In this document: piece by piece, positions 34,534 through 43,210 of the stretch
Layout of the letters: the number at the start of each line of letters is the position of its first letter
Position numbering within the stretch: the first letter of the stretch is position 1
Source of the DNA: Bacteriovoracaceae bacterium
Lineage (GTDB): Bacteria; Bdellovibrionota; Bacteriovoracia; Bacteriovoracales; Bacteriovoracaceae
Assembly: GCA_023701435.1 (NCBI GenBank)
Contig: JAMPXB010000016.1
Coordinates: forward strand, 16,238 to 80,237
Direction: 5' to 3'
DNA: 64,000 nucleotides
Notes under the pieces: model-generated
Told to the model about the DNA's origin: nothing
Database searches by the model: none
What the model saw: the letters and a program-made list of their open reading frames with translations, nothing else
Translations under genes and position numbers: made by a program

Positions 34534-35341
34534 GATTTCCTATTACGATTTTTCCCGGGAAGTTCTCCTGGGACAAAATCTTGAGGACAAGTTTCTGTCA
34601 GTTTCAATCGATTGGACTGACTATAAACCATTTGAGCTGCCTAAACTTCCTGGTCGCCAGGGAAAAATCAATTTTTCTTCTGATAGGATGAAGTTTCCCA
34701 AGGCGCAAAACCTCGATAAAAACGATAAGAAGGCAATGGCCCTCCATAGCTTTGCCAATCATGAACTCCTGGCCATTGAAATGATGGCAGCCGCTCTTTT
34801 ACTCTACCCCCATCAAACCGAAGAGGATCTCCGCTTTAAACGAGGAATCCTTTCGGCCTTAAAAGATGAGCAAAAACACCTAAGCCTTTATATTGGAAGA
34901 TTAAACGAGCTGGGCTACGGCTTCGGTGATTTTCCCTTGAATGATTTCTTCTGGCGACAGATGGAAAAGCTCAAGACTCCTGCTCAGTATACGGCAATGA
35001 TGTCTCTGACTTTTGAAGCCGCCAATCTGGATTTTGCCCAATACTACGCCACCATCTTTCGTGAATTTGGCGACCACACCACGGCTTCCATTCTGGACAC
35101 GGTTCTGGAAGATGAAATTACCCATGTGGCCTTCGGTGCCCACTGGATGAAGAAATGGCGTCAGGACAAGAGCTTATGGGAATACTACATGAGTTCATTG
35201 CCATGGCCTTTAACACCCGCCAGAAGTCGGGGAATTGGCTTTGATCCCTCTTTGCATGAAAAGGCGATGAACGACTCCGACTTTATTGAGAGCCTTAAAA
35301 ATTACGATGATGACTTCAAAATCACGAAGCGTTCATTATGA
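34502..35341 (+). CDS. DUF455 ferritin-like protein
   Basis: A 279-residue protein with the four-helix pattern of DUF455/MiaE-related ferritin-like diiron proteins. The first helix is FANHELLAIEMMAAAL, the second ALKDEQKHLSLYIGRL, the third LTFEAANLDFAQYYA, the fourth VLEDEITHVAFGAHW. The HE, DEQKH and EDEITH segments give the Glu and His ligands for a metal pair. The substrate is unknown; the fold is used by hydroxylases and oxidases. The ATG at 34502 lies within the helicase gene; GGAGG sits 11 nt before it. The next gene starts in its stop codon (ATGA), so it is coupled to an ATP-grasp-like protein. Confidence 0.8.
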   Translation: MPPKHSENSDKISYYDFSREVLLGQNLEDKFLSVSIDWTDYKPFELPKLPGRQGKINFSSDRMKFPKAQNLDKNDKKAMALHSFANHELLAIEMMAAALLLYPHQTEEDLRFKRGILSALKDEQKHLSLYIGRLNELGYGFGDFPLNDFFWRQMEKLKTPAQYTAMMSLTFEAANLDFAQYYATIFREFGDHTTASILDTVLEDEITHVAFGAHWMKKWRQDKSLWEYYMSSLPWPLTPARSRGIGFDPSLHEKAMNDSDFIESLKNYDDDFKITKRSL

Positions 35342-36405
35342 AATCCATTAAAGTTAATGCTGATTATGAAGCCGTTTTATTCGGAAAAAAAGAATCACTT
35401 CCGGTAATTAATCAGGCGCTGGAATTTCTCGCCCTTTTTGTCGACACTCGTCCGCTCTTTAGTCTTAAGAACTACAGTGAAGAATATTTGCAGCACGTGG
35501 AATACTTCACTGGCCGAAAACCCGTCATAAAAAAATCTGCCGATTTTGAAAACTGGTGGGGCGAACTTAAAGACCTTGAATTGGAAAAAAGACTTAATTC
35601 AAAAGAAATGAGCACCAGGCTTAACATTGAATATGGTTGGTCAAAGGATACTCATTTCATGACTCAGGCAGAGGATTTATCTGCCTTAAGAGATGATCTG
35701 AAGTACCTGGCAAAAAATCCTTTCGGCATGTCCGGACAAAATTTTTCCCTGGTCTCCAAAAATGATCCACCTAAATCTTACCCAGTTATTGTCGAACCTC
35801 TGCTTGATCGGGTTTATGATTTCTCCCACTATGTTTTTCCTAATGGTCAAAGAATCTGTTATCAGAACTTTGTCGATAAAAGATATCAGTACCGGGGAAC
35901 AGTTTTCAGAGATTATACCAGTCCTACCCGTGAAAACTTAAAATTTAGTCATGAAATCTCAAACGAGGAATGGCAGAATTTTGATGAAGCCTTGGATGTC
36001 ATTGTTAAGGCCTATCAAACACCTGCTTTGAAATCTGGTTTCTCGGTGGATTCCTTTGTTTATAAAGAATCTGATGAACTAAAAATCAGAGCTCTCAGCG
36101 AAGTCAATTATCGACGGACTATGGGAGAAGTGGCCTTTGAACTGGCCCTGAAGTTCGGTGGTCTTCGAGGGTGGTCGATGTTGTTACTCTCAAAAAAGTC
36201 ACCGCTCGATTTTGGCAGTCTTAAAAAGAAGATTGCTCCCATTGAATGGACACCAGAATATTCTCGCGGTGTTGTTCTGCTTTCACCGGAGGATGTGAGG
36301 TATGATATTTTCTTCCTTTCCGCTCTGAATGAAAAAGAGGGAGTTCAGCTGATGAAAGAAATGAAAAGTTTACTGCCGGACACCGAGTTTCCGGTAGATA
36401 TCTAA
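35338..36405 (+). CDS. Putative ATP-grasp enzyme coupled to the DUF455 protein
   Basis: A 355-residue cytoplasmic protein. The centre and C-terminus fit an ATP-grasp fold. NPFGMSGQNFSLV (about 132-144) is a glycine-rich loop, VIVEPLLDRVYDFS (about 157-170) has the acidic strand pattern, and SEVNYRRTMGEVA (about 264-276) corresponds to the Mg-binding 'E-x-N-x-R' segment. The first 120 residues may be the substrate domain. ATP-grasp enzymes join a carboxylate to an amine or thiol; no substrate can be inferred. The start overlaps the previous stop in ATGA. The last 36 nt overlap a convergent aldolase gene. Family assignment is my reading of motifs only. Confidence 0.5.
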   Translation: MKSIKVNADYEAVLFGKKESLPVINQALEFLALFVDTRPLFSLKNYSEEYLQHVEYFTGRKPVIKKSADFENWWGELKDLELEKRLNSKEMSTRLNIEYGWSKDTHFMTQAEDLSALRDDLKYLAKNPFGMSGQNFSLVSKNDPPKSYPVIVEPLLDRVYDFSHYVFPNGQRICYQNFVDKRYQYRGTVFRDYTSPTRENLKFSHEISNEEWQNFDEALDVIVKAYQTPALKSGFSVDSFVYKESDELKIRALSEVNYRRTMGEVAFELALKFGGLRGWSMLLLSKKSPLDFGSLKKKIAPIEWTPEYSRGVVLLSPEDVRYDIFFLSALNEKEGVQLMKEMKSLLPDTEFPVDI

Positions 36406-36987
36406 AATATATTTTCCGGCATCTTCGGCCGTTGTCCCGTAAGAAATAATGCCGTCTTCATGACCCTTCATTACAAAGATGCCCGACGATTTATTATGTA
36501 AAAGCTCATAGGCAGCTTCCGCCATCTCTTGTGTGCCATAAGCGATATTTTCATCTACCGAGTCATATTCCTGGTCTTTAAGAATTTGCCAGAGCTTTTG
36601 ATGATGGACATGGAAGACATAATGAATGGCAGGATTTGCCTGATAGATACCATAATGAGTGAGGGATTCGCTGGAAGGAGGAATGAGACCTTCGGCCGTC
36701 ACCGAACCACGCTTTAAATCACAATCAATAACTCTCGTATAATGATGGGCCTGCAAGTGGGCGAGGTGGCCTGTTTGGCTGCCGGTGATAATAAAAGATT
36801 TCTTAGTCAGACGGGAGGAAAGGTTTCCGTAACCGATCTTATTAATCGGATATTCACCAATCAGACCCAGCTTAAAAAAGAGCACCCGCCACTTTTCCAA
36901 GGCAATGACCTGATTCATTTCGGGGGCAGGGGCCCTTTTAAGAGTCAGTTTAAACTTTATAACACCTTCATCTCGATTAGCATTCAC
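36370..36987 (-). CDS. Class II aldolase/adducin-family protein
   Basis: A 205-residue cytoplasmic protein. It has GYGNLSSRL (about 52-60), the catalytic-type Glu in SSESLTHYGIY, the zinc-binding HVHH (about 125-128) and a late His in KGHEDG, the pattern of zinc-dependent class II aldolases such as fuculose-phosphate aldolase and methylthioribulose-phosphate dehydratase. Substrate cannot be assigned. The start is GTG with AAGG 8 nt upstream. It is alone on its strand, and its 3' end overlaps the ATP-grasp-like gene by 36 nt. Confidence 0.8.
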   Translation of the reverse strand: MNANRDEGVIKFKLTLKRAPAPEMNQVIALEKWRVLFFKLGLIGEYPINKIGYGNLSSRLTKKSFIITGSQTGHLAHLQAHHYTRVIDCDLKRGSVTAEGLIPPSSESLTHYGIYQANPAIHYVFHVHHQKLWQILKDQEYDSVDENIAYGTQEMAEAAYELLHNKSSGIFVMKGHEDGIISYGTTAEDAGKYILDIYRKLGVRQ

Positions 36988-37018
36988 AGATAAGTCCTTG
37001 ATCTCCTATTGGATTGTA

Positions 37019-37046
37019 TTGCAAACTCCACAGGCTCCCTTATAAT
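37019..37046 (+). promoter_or_regulatory. Sigma70-type promoter for the membrane-anchored Cys-rich protein
   Basis: TTGCAA (37019-37024), 16-nt spacer, TATAAT (37041-37046). Transcription would start near 37053, about 40 nt before the GTG at 37095. This rules out the longer frame beginning at 37014. Confidence 0.55.
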
Positions 37047-37094
37047 GAGAATACTGGACATCATAGGGTATGGACAAGGCTCATTTCACCAGGA

Positions 37095-38195
37095 GTGGTT
37101 ATCCTCGATAAAATCATTAATGACTTGAAGGCGAAGCTTCCGCTGGGCAAGAAGGCGAAAAGCGAAGACGACGAGTTTGAGGAAAATGAAGAAGAATCTA
37201 ATTCGTCACGCCAAGATGATGCGACGGACGCTACTGATCTTTCGGCTCTTGTAGACGAAGATGAGGAAGCAAGTGAACCAGTCTCTCTGGTAGATAAATT
37301 AAAAAAGAAAATGAAGTCCCTTCAAAAAAAATCCGCTAAGGGTGAAGAGGACGAAGAAGATCTGGAGGCAGCTGACGACGTTGAAGCTGCCAAGAAGAAG
37401 AAAAGTAAAACAATTCAGATCGCCATTGGGGCCGCTTTGGTCCTTTTTCTATTATCCGATTATATTCTGCCACCAGAAGAACCGACTGCTCCAGAAGGAA
37501 CAGAGGAAATTGGTGAAGCCCCTCAAGGTAAAAAGCCACCTCAGGCAGAAACACCGGTTGCTGAAACACCTGTTGCTGAAACACCAGCTACAGATACTTC
37601 TACAGATGTTGCGACAACCACTCCAGAAACTCCGGTTGAAGCCGCACCAGATGTCACTACTGAAACCACTCCTGAGTCACCGGTAGAAGTCACATCTACT
37701 GAAAGTCCTACGACGGAAACAACTGAACCGACAGAAACTCCGGCCGTGACTGACTTGCCAGCAGATACTGTTACAGAGCCTGCCGACGCAGCCTCAGATA
37801 TTCCAATTGAAGCTATTTCAGGAGAGGCTGGAGAAGATGTTGTTGGTGAGGATATGGGCCAGGCCACTGACGAAAACCTCACGGATCAGATTCTTCAAGA
37901 TCTTGAAAAGCAGACGAAGGCAACGACCACGGCTGAGCCTAAAAAAGAATACGTTGCTCCTCCTGATTATGAATATCGAGGAAGGGGATTAGTCTATAAC
38001 TGCACCGGCAAGCATTGGGCCTGTGTAGATGGTCCAAGTTTTAAGACCTGCGAAGACAATGCTTCATCAGTGCAATACCTGAAGAAGAAAGTTGAATGTC
38101 ATCCGTTTAATGTTTACGAAACAACCAAAGGTTGTGAGAGCATGCAGAACCGTATGGTCTCTTCCAGCGCTAAAACAAGTTTTTGTAACGAGTAG
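37095..38195 (+). CDS. Single-pass membrane protein with Pro/Thr/Glu spacer and Cys-rich C-terminal domain
   Basis: About 366 residues in four parts: an acidic and Lys-rich cytoplasmic segment, one transmembrane helix (IQIAIGAALVLFLLSDYIL), a long Pro/Thr/Glu/Val low-complexity spacer with AETPV and TPE repeats, and a C-terminal domain of about 80 residues with six cysteines (YNCTG, WACVDG, KTCEDN, VECHPF, KGCESM, SFCNE). The layout places the Cys-rich domain in the periplasm on a flexible stalk. The start is uncertain: I use GTG 37095, which follows AGGA immediately. An upstream TTG at 37014 lies before the promoter and is unlikely. Function unknown. Confidence 0.6.
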   Translation: MVILDKIINDLKAKLPLGKKAKSEDDEFEENEEESNSSRQDDATDATDLSALVDEDEEASEPVSLVDKLKKKMKSLQKKSAKGEEDEEDLEAADDVEAAKKKKSKTIQIAIGAALVLFLLSDYILPPEEPTAPEGTEEIGEAPQGKKPPQAETPVAETPVAETPATDTSTDVATTTPETPVEAAPDVTTETTPESPVEVTSTESPTTETTEPTETPAVTDLPADTVTEPADAASDIPIEAISGEAGEDVVGEDMGQATDENLTDQILQDLEKQTKATTTAEPKKEYVAPPDYEYRGRGLVYNCTGKHWACVDGPSFKTCEDNASSVQYLKKKVECHPFNVYETTKGCESMQNRMVSSSAKTSFCNE

Positions 38196-38197
38196 GA

Positions 38198-38920
38198 TTA
38201 AGCGGCGTTCTTGTTAAATCGTCTATCCATAAGCGGAATGAAAAATTCATCTTCACCTTTGAGGGCTTCTTTTTTCATACCTTGAATAAACAGTTTCACC
38301 AGATTTGGATCGAACTGTGAGCCAGAGAATTGAATAAGTTCATCATAGGCCACCTCATAAGGAAGACCTTTGCGATAAGGTCTGGTGGAAGTCATGGCAT
38401 CAAAAGTATCAGCAATCAGAATGATTCTTGCCGCCATGGGAATTTCTTCTCCCTTAAGGCCTAGAGGGTAACCTTTACCATCGTAGCGTTCATGGTGAAG
38501 CCTGGCATTGCTCGCAATTTTTTCGAAATAAGGAAAATCCTGCAAAATCTCAAATGATTTTTCAGGGTGCTGTTTCATGACCTGAAATTCTTCCTCGGAG
38601 AGTCGGGAGGGTTTGTTTAAAACCGCATCAGGCGTTCCAATTTTTCCAATATCATGAAAGATTGCCGACAGTTCAAGATCGTACATTTCTTCCGGCGTAA
38701 GATTAGCTTCTGTTCCTGTGACTAATGAAAAATAGGCCACGCGCATACTGTGACCAAATGTATAATTGTCTTTGACGTCCAGGGCCTTCAAAATAGTACG
38801 TGCAGCTTGCTCACTGATATTTTTATTATCAGCTTTGAGAGCTTCTACTTGAGACGCCATCCCTAAAAGAGATAGAGCCGTATTCAAAGAGGGCAGCTCA
38901 AAGACATTATTTTTTTTCAT
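38198..38920 (-). CDS. HD-GYP domain protein (probable cyclic-di-GMP phosphodiesterase)
   Basis: A 240-residue single-domain protein. All main HD-GYP residues are present: H57 in FGHSMR, HDIGKIG (H89, D90), HP (118-119), HHERYDGKGYP (142-152) with GYP at 150-152, and the DTFDAMTSTRPYRKG segment. It should hydrolyse c-di-GMP in the cytoplasm. No sensor or receiver domain is attached; the short N-terminal 40 residues are helical. GGAAGAA precedes the ATG. It is divergent from the SpoIIE-like gene at 39072, and only 2 nt separate its stop from the gene to its left. Confidence 0.92.
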   Translation of the reverse strand: MKKNNVFELPSLNTALSLLGMASQVEALKADNKNISEQAARTILKALDVKDNYTFGHSMRVAYFSLVTGTEANLTPEEMYDLELSAIFHDIGKIGTPDAVLNKPSRLSEEEFQVMKQHPEKSFEILQDFPYFEKIASNARLHHERYDGKGYPLGLKGEEIPMAARIILIADTFDAMTSTRPYRKGLPYEVAYDELIQFSGSQFDPNLVKLFIQGMKKEALKGEDEFFIPLMDRRFNKNAA

Positions 38921-39071
38921 AGTTCTTCCAACTAAAAAGAAGTGAAAGTCGTTTCACTTGATAAATTCTCTTCGGTTGTTTTGCGGAAAAATAAACGGTA
39001 AAATATGAAATATCGTTAATAGCGGGCCAACTCTCTGAATAAATTAAGGTTTTGCCCTGAAAAGGTACCCC

Positions 39072-40199
39072 ATGATCATCCTGGATGAGCGCAATTTCCT
39101 TCACAAAGAACTCGAATCGAAAGGATTTGAAGTCTTTGATTTTTATGACAATCCTCAGGTTCTTTCACTGAAGGCCTTTAATTCCCTTGAGCTCAAAAGA
39201 CGAGGAGAGTTCCTCTTAATCGATACTCAGACGCTGCTTAATCATCCAGGTGAACTGGAAAGTTTTAAGTCGGTGATGAATACTTTCATGGGTGCTGTTT
39301 TCTTTCATGAACAGAGCAATCAAAAGGCCCAGGAGTGGGTGAAAGATGAGGGGGCTTTTCTTACTAAGATTATTGGCGAGTATTCCCTACCCATGCCTCA
39401 GTTAACTTGGACAATCTTGTCTAATCAATTGCAGTTTTTCTGGGGCCTCATAGAAGACCAAAAGAAACTTCAAAAGCATATGGCCCAGTTCAGTCTGGAG
39501 CTTGATCAGGTTCTGCAAAATGCAGAATTTGAAATGGTCAGGGCCAAAAAAGTTCACGACACATTGGTGCCCAGAAGAAGCGAAGAGATTAAAGGCGTTC
39601 ATTTCAGCAATAAATATGCGGCCGGAGAAGGTGGAGGCGGGGAGTTTTATGATCTTCTTCCATCAACCAGTAAGGTTCATCAAATCCTGATTTCCAGCCA
39701 GTCTTATCTGATATCCAGCGCAATCCTGGGACTTTTAGGACAGTACCGAGGTAAGGAATTCAATCCTCAGGCTTTTCTAAAAGATGTTGAAAACGAAATT
39801 GAGACTATCAACAACGCTAAGAAAAAGAAGTCAGCGGTTGATTTGCTGATTCTTGAGTTGGATCTGGGAACCTTGACCTTAACTGCCTTGTCCGAATCAA
39901 AATCCGAGATATACAGTCAAGTGAAGGGCCGATTGGCGCTTAAAAAAGATCAGTCCATTCAGCTCGCAAAGGATGAGAAAGTCATTGTATTCTCTACAGG
40001 TTTCATCTTTAATTGGAATGAGGGACATCCCGAACGGAACATTTCAGACTTCTTAAAAGTCGAAGAAAATAAACCATCAGGTGAATTAATGTCAGAACTT
40101 TTCTTTCAGCTCAAAGAAGGCAAAGAAAGTCAGTTCTTAAAAAAAGACGCTACAGTGGTGATGATGGAGGTTAGCAGACATGGCATTCATAAAGTTTAG
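39072..40199 (+). CDS. Degenerate SpoIIE/RsbU-like (PP2C) protein
   Basis: A 375-residue protein. Residues 1-110 look like a divergent receiver-type alpha/beta domain (strands LLIDT and GAVFFHE), followed by a coiled coil (about 125-165). A PP2C-like part then starts with the RsbU-style VHDTLVPRR and EGGGGEFYD (186-194). The metal Asp of GGDFYD is replaced by Glu, and the following D-x-x-GHG motif reads ISSQSYLISS, so the metal site is lost. This is probably a pseudophosphatase or a binding module. AAAAGG precedes the ATG. A secreted protein gene starts inside its last 20 nt. Confidence 0.6.
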   Translation: MIILDERNFLHKELESKGFEVFDFYDNPQVLSLKAFNSLELKRRGEFLLIDTQTLLNHPGELESFKSVMNTFMGAVFFHEQSNQKAQEWVKDEGAFLTKIIGEYSLPMPQLTWTILSNQLQFFWGLIEDQKKLQKHMAQFSLELDQVLQNAEFEMVRAKKVHDTLVPRRSEEIKGVHFSNKYAAGEGGGGEFYDLLPSTSKVHQILISSQSYLISSAILGLLGQYRGKEFNPQAFLKDVENEIETINNAKKKKSAVDLLILELDLGTLTLTALSESKSEIYSQVKGRLALKKDQSIQLAKDEKVIVFSTGFIFNWNEGHPERNISDFLKVEENKPSGELMSELFFQLKEGKESQFLKKDATVVMMEVSRHGIHKV

Positions 40200-40824
40200 T
40201 ATTCTTTTTCTCCTGACCCTATCAACTGCTTTTGCTCAAAGCCGCTTTAGTTCAAAAAGCTGTTTGGACGCTTCATACAAAATGAAAATGGCCCAGCGAG
40301 GTCCGCTGTTTGGTCTTCTGAAGCAAGAATTTGTCATCGATAAAAAGTCCTGCATCGTGCACGTGATCCACAAGAAGTATCTTCCAAAAGAATGGTTCAT
40401 TGATGTTTGCCGTGAGCCTGTTCATATTAAAGTAACTTCCGCTACCGGTGTTGATGTCGCAAAGAAAGAGAATGAGTGCATTAACCAGGACAAAACTAAA
40501 AACACTTCTGATTTTTGTTCTCAGTATTTTGATGTCATGGATGTTATTCAGGATGATGGTCTGATCTTCGCTGAAGGTGACCGTGATGACTTAAATTCCG
40601 ATCATGGAAAAACTTACTGTGCCTACTTATTGCTCAAAAAGTATCTTAACGAGTCGGTGGTTTTCAGCCGCTATACAGATGTACCGGATATCTTTATTGA
40701 GAAAATGAAGAAAGAACGTGCTTCTGAGATTCTGCCGAAAGAGGGAGTGGAGTTGAAGAAGGAAGAGCAGGAAGCGAAGGTTATTACCCCGCTGCCTGCT
40801 GATCCACAAACGAGTTCTTTTTAA
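40180..40824 (+). CDS. Exported Cys-containing protein of unknown function
   Basis: A 214-residue protein with a signal peptide (MAFIKFSILFLLTLSTAFA). Cysteines occur as CLDA, SCIVH, VCREP, ECINQ, FCSQ and YCAY, suggesting disulfides in the periplasm. The tail is Lys/Glu-rich and ends with a Pro-rich piece. GGAGG lies 9 nt before the ATG, inside the preceding gene, so the two are translated from one mRNA. Its stop overlaps the stop of the convergent trans-sulfuration gene. I do not recognise the family. Confidence 0.65.
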   Translation: MAFIKFSILFLLTLSTAFAQSRFSSKSCLDASYKMKMAQRGPLFGLLKQEFVIDKKSCIVHVIHKKYLPKEWFIDVCREPVHIKVTSATGVDVAKKENECINQDKTKNTSDFCSQYFDVMDVIQDDGLIFAEGDRDDLNSDHGKTYCAYLLLKKYLNESVVFSRYTDVPDIFIEKMKKERASEILPKEGVELKKEEQEAKVITPLPADPQTSSF

Positions 40825-41972
40825 GCTTTGCTGAAAGCAGTTTCCAAATCTTTAATCAAATCATCAGCATCTTCGATACCGACAGAAAGTCTGATCAAGT
40901 TGTCGTAGATGCCCAAGCCTTCACGCACCTCTTTTGGAATCGAAGCGTGGGTCATAATTGCTGGATGATCCACCAGACTTTCTACGCCACCTAAACTTTC
41001 TGCTAAAGCGAAGAGATGAACGTTCTCTAGGAAAGCTCTGGATTCTTTGATTCCACCCTTGATGAAGAAAGTAATCATTCCTCCTGAACCTTTCATTTGT
41101 TTTTTGGCCAGTTCATATTGAGGGTGAGATTTAAGTCCTGGGTAGATGACTCTTTCTACTTTCGGATGTTTTTCCAGATAAGCTGCAATTTTCATGGCAT
41201 TTTGTTCGTGGGCCTTCATTCTGATCGCAAGAGTCTTAAGACCACGAAGAACGAGCCATGAATCAAAAGGCGAGTGGCATGGGCCAATTGCATTTTGATA
41301 GAAGAAGATTTTTTCTCTTATTTCTTTTGAATTCATCATCAAGGCACCACCAACAACATCGGAGTGACCGTTAATGAACTTTGTCATGGAGTGAATAACG
41401 ATATCTGCACCATGATCAAGCGGGTTTTGGAAAAATGGGCTCATGAAAGTGTTATCAACCACAGTTAGGGCATTAACTTTCTTGGCCATCGCCGAGATAG
41501 CATCGATGTCGGAAATTTTTAAAAGTGGGTTGGTTGGAGTTTCCAGCCAAACTAGTGCCGGCTTGAACTCATTAATCTCTTGCTCAAGTTTTTTTAAGTC
41601 AGTGGTATCAACGAATTTATATTCATGGATATCCGGGAAAACTTTAGAGAAGAGGCGGTAAGTACCACCATAAACATCGTCACCGCAGATGATTTTAGAA
41701 CCTTTTGGCAACATGTGCATAATGAGTGATGAGGCAGCAAGTCCGCTGGATGTTACAGCACAGTACTTGGCATTCTCAAGTGAGGCCAGGCACTCTTCCA
41801 GACGTGTTCTGGTTGGATTGTGGGAGCGTGTGTACTCGTAACCTTTATGTTCGCCCGGTGAGCTTTGAACATAAGTAGAGGTTTGAAAAATTGGAGGCAT
41901 GATGGCACCGGTGGTAGGATCTGGTTCTCCGCCTACGTGAATAACTCTAGTTTCAAATTTCATCTCTTTCAT
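40821..41972 (-). CDS. Trans-sulfuration PLP enzyme (cystathionine gamma-lyase/synthase family)
   Basis: A 383-residue fold-type I PLP enzyme. The Schiff-base Lys is K198 in HSMTKFINGHSDVVGG; YEYTRSHNPTR (45-55), TSSGLAA and VVDNTFMSPF (171-180) are family signatures, and the SLGGVESLVDHPAIMTHAS loop is near the C-terminus. The sequence cannot decide between cystathionine gamma-lyase (making cysteine) and gamma-synthase. Context favours the lyase, since glutamate-cysteine ligase is directly upstream and overlaps in ATGA: cysteine would feed gamma-glutamylcysteine. It ends the six-gene leftward operon. Its stop overlaps that of the gene at 40180. Confidence 0.9.
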   Translation of the reverse strand: MKEMKFETRVIHVGGEPDPTTGAIMPPIFQTSTYVQSSPGEHKGYEYTRSHNPTRTRLEECLASLENAKYCAVTSSGLAASSLIMHMLPKGSKIICGDDVYGGTYRLFSKVFPDIHEYKFVDTTDLKKLEQEINEFKPALVWLETPTNPLLKISDIDAISAMAKKVNALTVVDNTFMSPFFQNPLDHGADIVIHSMTKFINGHSDVVGGALMMNSKEIREKIFFYQNAIGPCHSPFDSWLVLRGLKTLAIRMKAHEQNAMKIAAYLEKHPKVERVIYPGLKSHPQYELAKKQMKGSGGMITFFIKGGIKESRAFLENVHLFALAESLGGVESLVDHPAIMTHASIPKEVREGLGIYDNLIRLSVGIEDADDLIKDLETAFSKA

Positions 41973-43210
41973 TTTAACTCCATTAACTCTTTCATTTCAT
42001 ATGATGCCGCCAGTGTTGAAAGACGGGCAATCACTGAATAAACAGCTTCTTTAATAGTATGATCACAATCTTGTTTGATATCTGTGAGGCAAAGCTTCTG
42101 ATAGACCATTCCCTGGGCATTGAGGTTGGCCTGAGTGCCCTTGAGAGGGTTGGTTCTGATAAAGCCGCCGGAGCTTCGTCCATTAACCAAGTAAATGGTA
42201 ACTTCCGCCGGAGCATCATCGTATTTAACGATGGTTTCGACGCCTTCTTGAATAAGGACTGAGGTGAATTTAAGATTCCCCTTACCAATATCCATTTTGT
42301 TCCGGATTTTTCTGTTCATGGAGATGATTTCCTCTCCACTTGAAACCACGGAGATGCCCATGCCGTAAGTTCCCTGAGAAGCCTTCACAAAGACCGAAGA
42401 ACCTTCAGGAAGAGTCTTCAGAATTTTATCTACTTCGGCCCCAAGAGCATCAAGTCCTTCCTTGGTATTAAAATCCACATTTTCCACCGAAGAGAATTGC
42501 GCCTGAATAAGATCAGGATTGATATCAAAGTGGGCGCAGAACTTGTTGGCAGTATTTTGATAATGTTTGAAATGAAGAATCTTCTGACGTCTGAACCATC
42601 CGACATAGGGAGAAGGATGAACCGGCGTCTTGATCTCATCCCACTTTACTTCGAGTGGAATAGATTGATCGTTATTAAGCAGGACCAGTTCAAAATCAAA
42701 TTTCACTTGTGGGTCGACCGGAATGAACTGGCCATCTTGCACTTGTGCTTTATGGATGGTGAGCTTATGACCGGAAAAAGATTCTAATTCAACTGCGTTA
42801 GCAGTGGTTTCAGCAAAAAGGTTGGCATCAGGAGAGAAAAGAACCACTTCCGTCTCGGCCATTTCAATGCTGGATTTTAAATAGTGCAGATGATCCAGAT
42901 AGTATCTGTTCTTAGTATGAGATTCCGGAAGTATCCCAATTCTTTTTAAACCTGGTTTGATCTGTTCAAAGCGCTCTCTGAAATGATCGCCGCAATGAAG
43001 AAGGTCTTTACTGCAAAGATTATTAAATCCCGCTGGATACATATTATGATCGACCGGAGCGTACTTGTTTTTGCTTTCTCTTACGTCCACGCTGGAAGTG
43101 AGAGGTTGAGGGATTTCTGACTGGGCCTTATCGATCCATTCATTGATTTCATTCCAGTGATGACAGAAGAATGATTCCAGTTCTTGTTTGTTATTAACTT
43201 TGTGGGACAT
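41969..43210 (-). CDS. gshA: Glutamate-cysteine ligase, proteobacterial GshA (PF08886-like) type
   Basis: Joins glutamate and cysteine, the first step to glutathione. The 413-residue protein carries the characteristic SVDVRESKNKYAPVDHNMYP then AGFNNL (about 40-63), FVKASQGTYGMGI (about 274-286) with ATP-grasp-like glycines, and the C-terminal GRSSGGFIRTN. This form is unrelated in sequence to E. coli GshA. No glutathione synthetase is in the window, so the final product (gamma-glutamylcysteine or glutathione) is open. Its start lies 17 nt inside the ArsA-like gene and its stop overlaps the start of the trans-sulfuration gene (ATGA). Confidence 0.85.
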   Translation of the reverse strand: MSHKVNNKQELESFFCHHWNEINEWIDKAQSEIPQPLTSSVDVRESKNKYAPVDHNMYPAGFNNLCSKDLLHCGDHFRERFEQIKPGLKRIGILPESHTKNRYYLDHLHYLKSSIEMAETEVVLFSPDANLFAETTANAVELESFSGHKLTIHKAQVQDGQFIPVDPQVKFDFELVLLNNDQSIPLEVKWDEIKTPVHPSPYVGWFRRQKILHFKHYQNTANKFCAHFDINPDLIQAQFSSVENVDFNTKEGLDALGAEVDKILKTLPEGSSVFVKASQGTYGMGISVVSSGEEIISMNRKIRNKMDIGKGNLKFTSVLIQEGVETIVKYDDAPAEVTIYLVNGRSSGGFIRTNPLKGTQANLNAQGMVYQKLCLTDIKQDCDHTIKEAVYSVIARLSTLAASYEMKELMELK

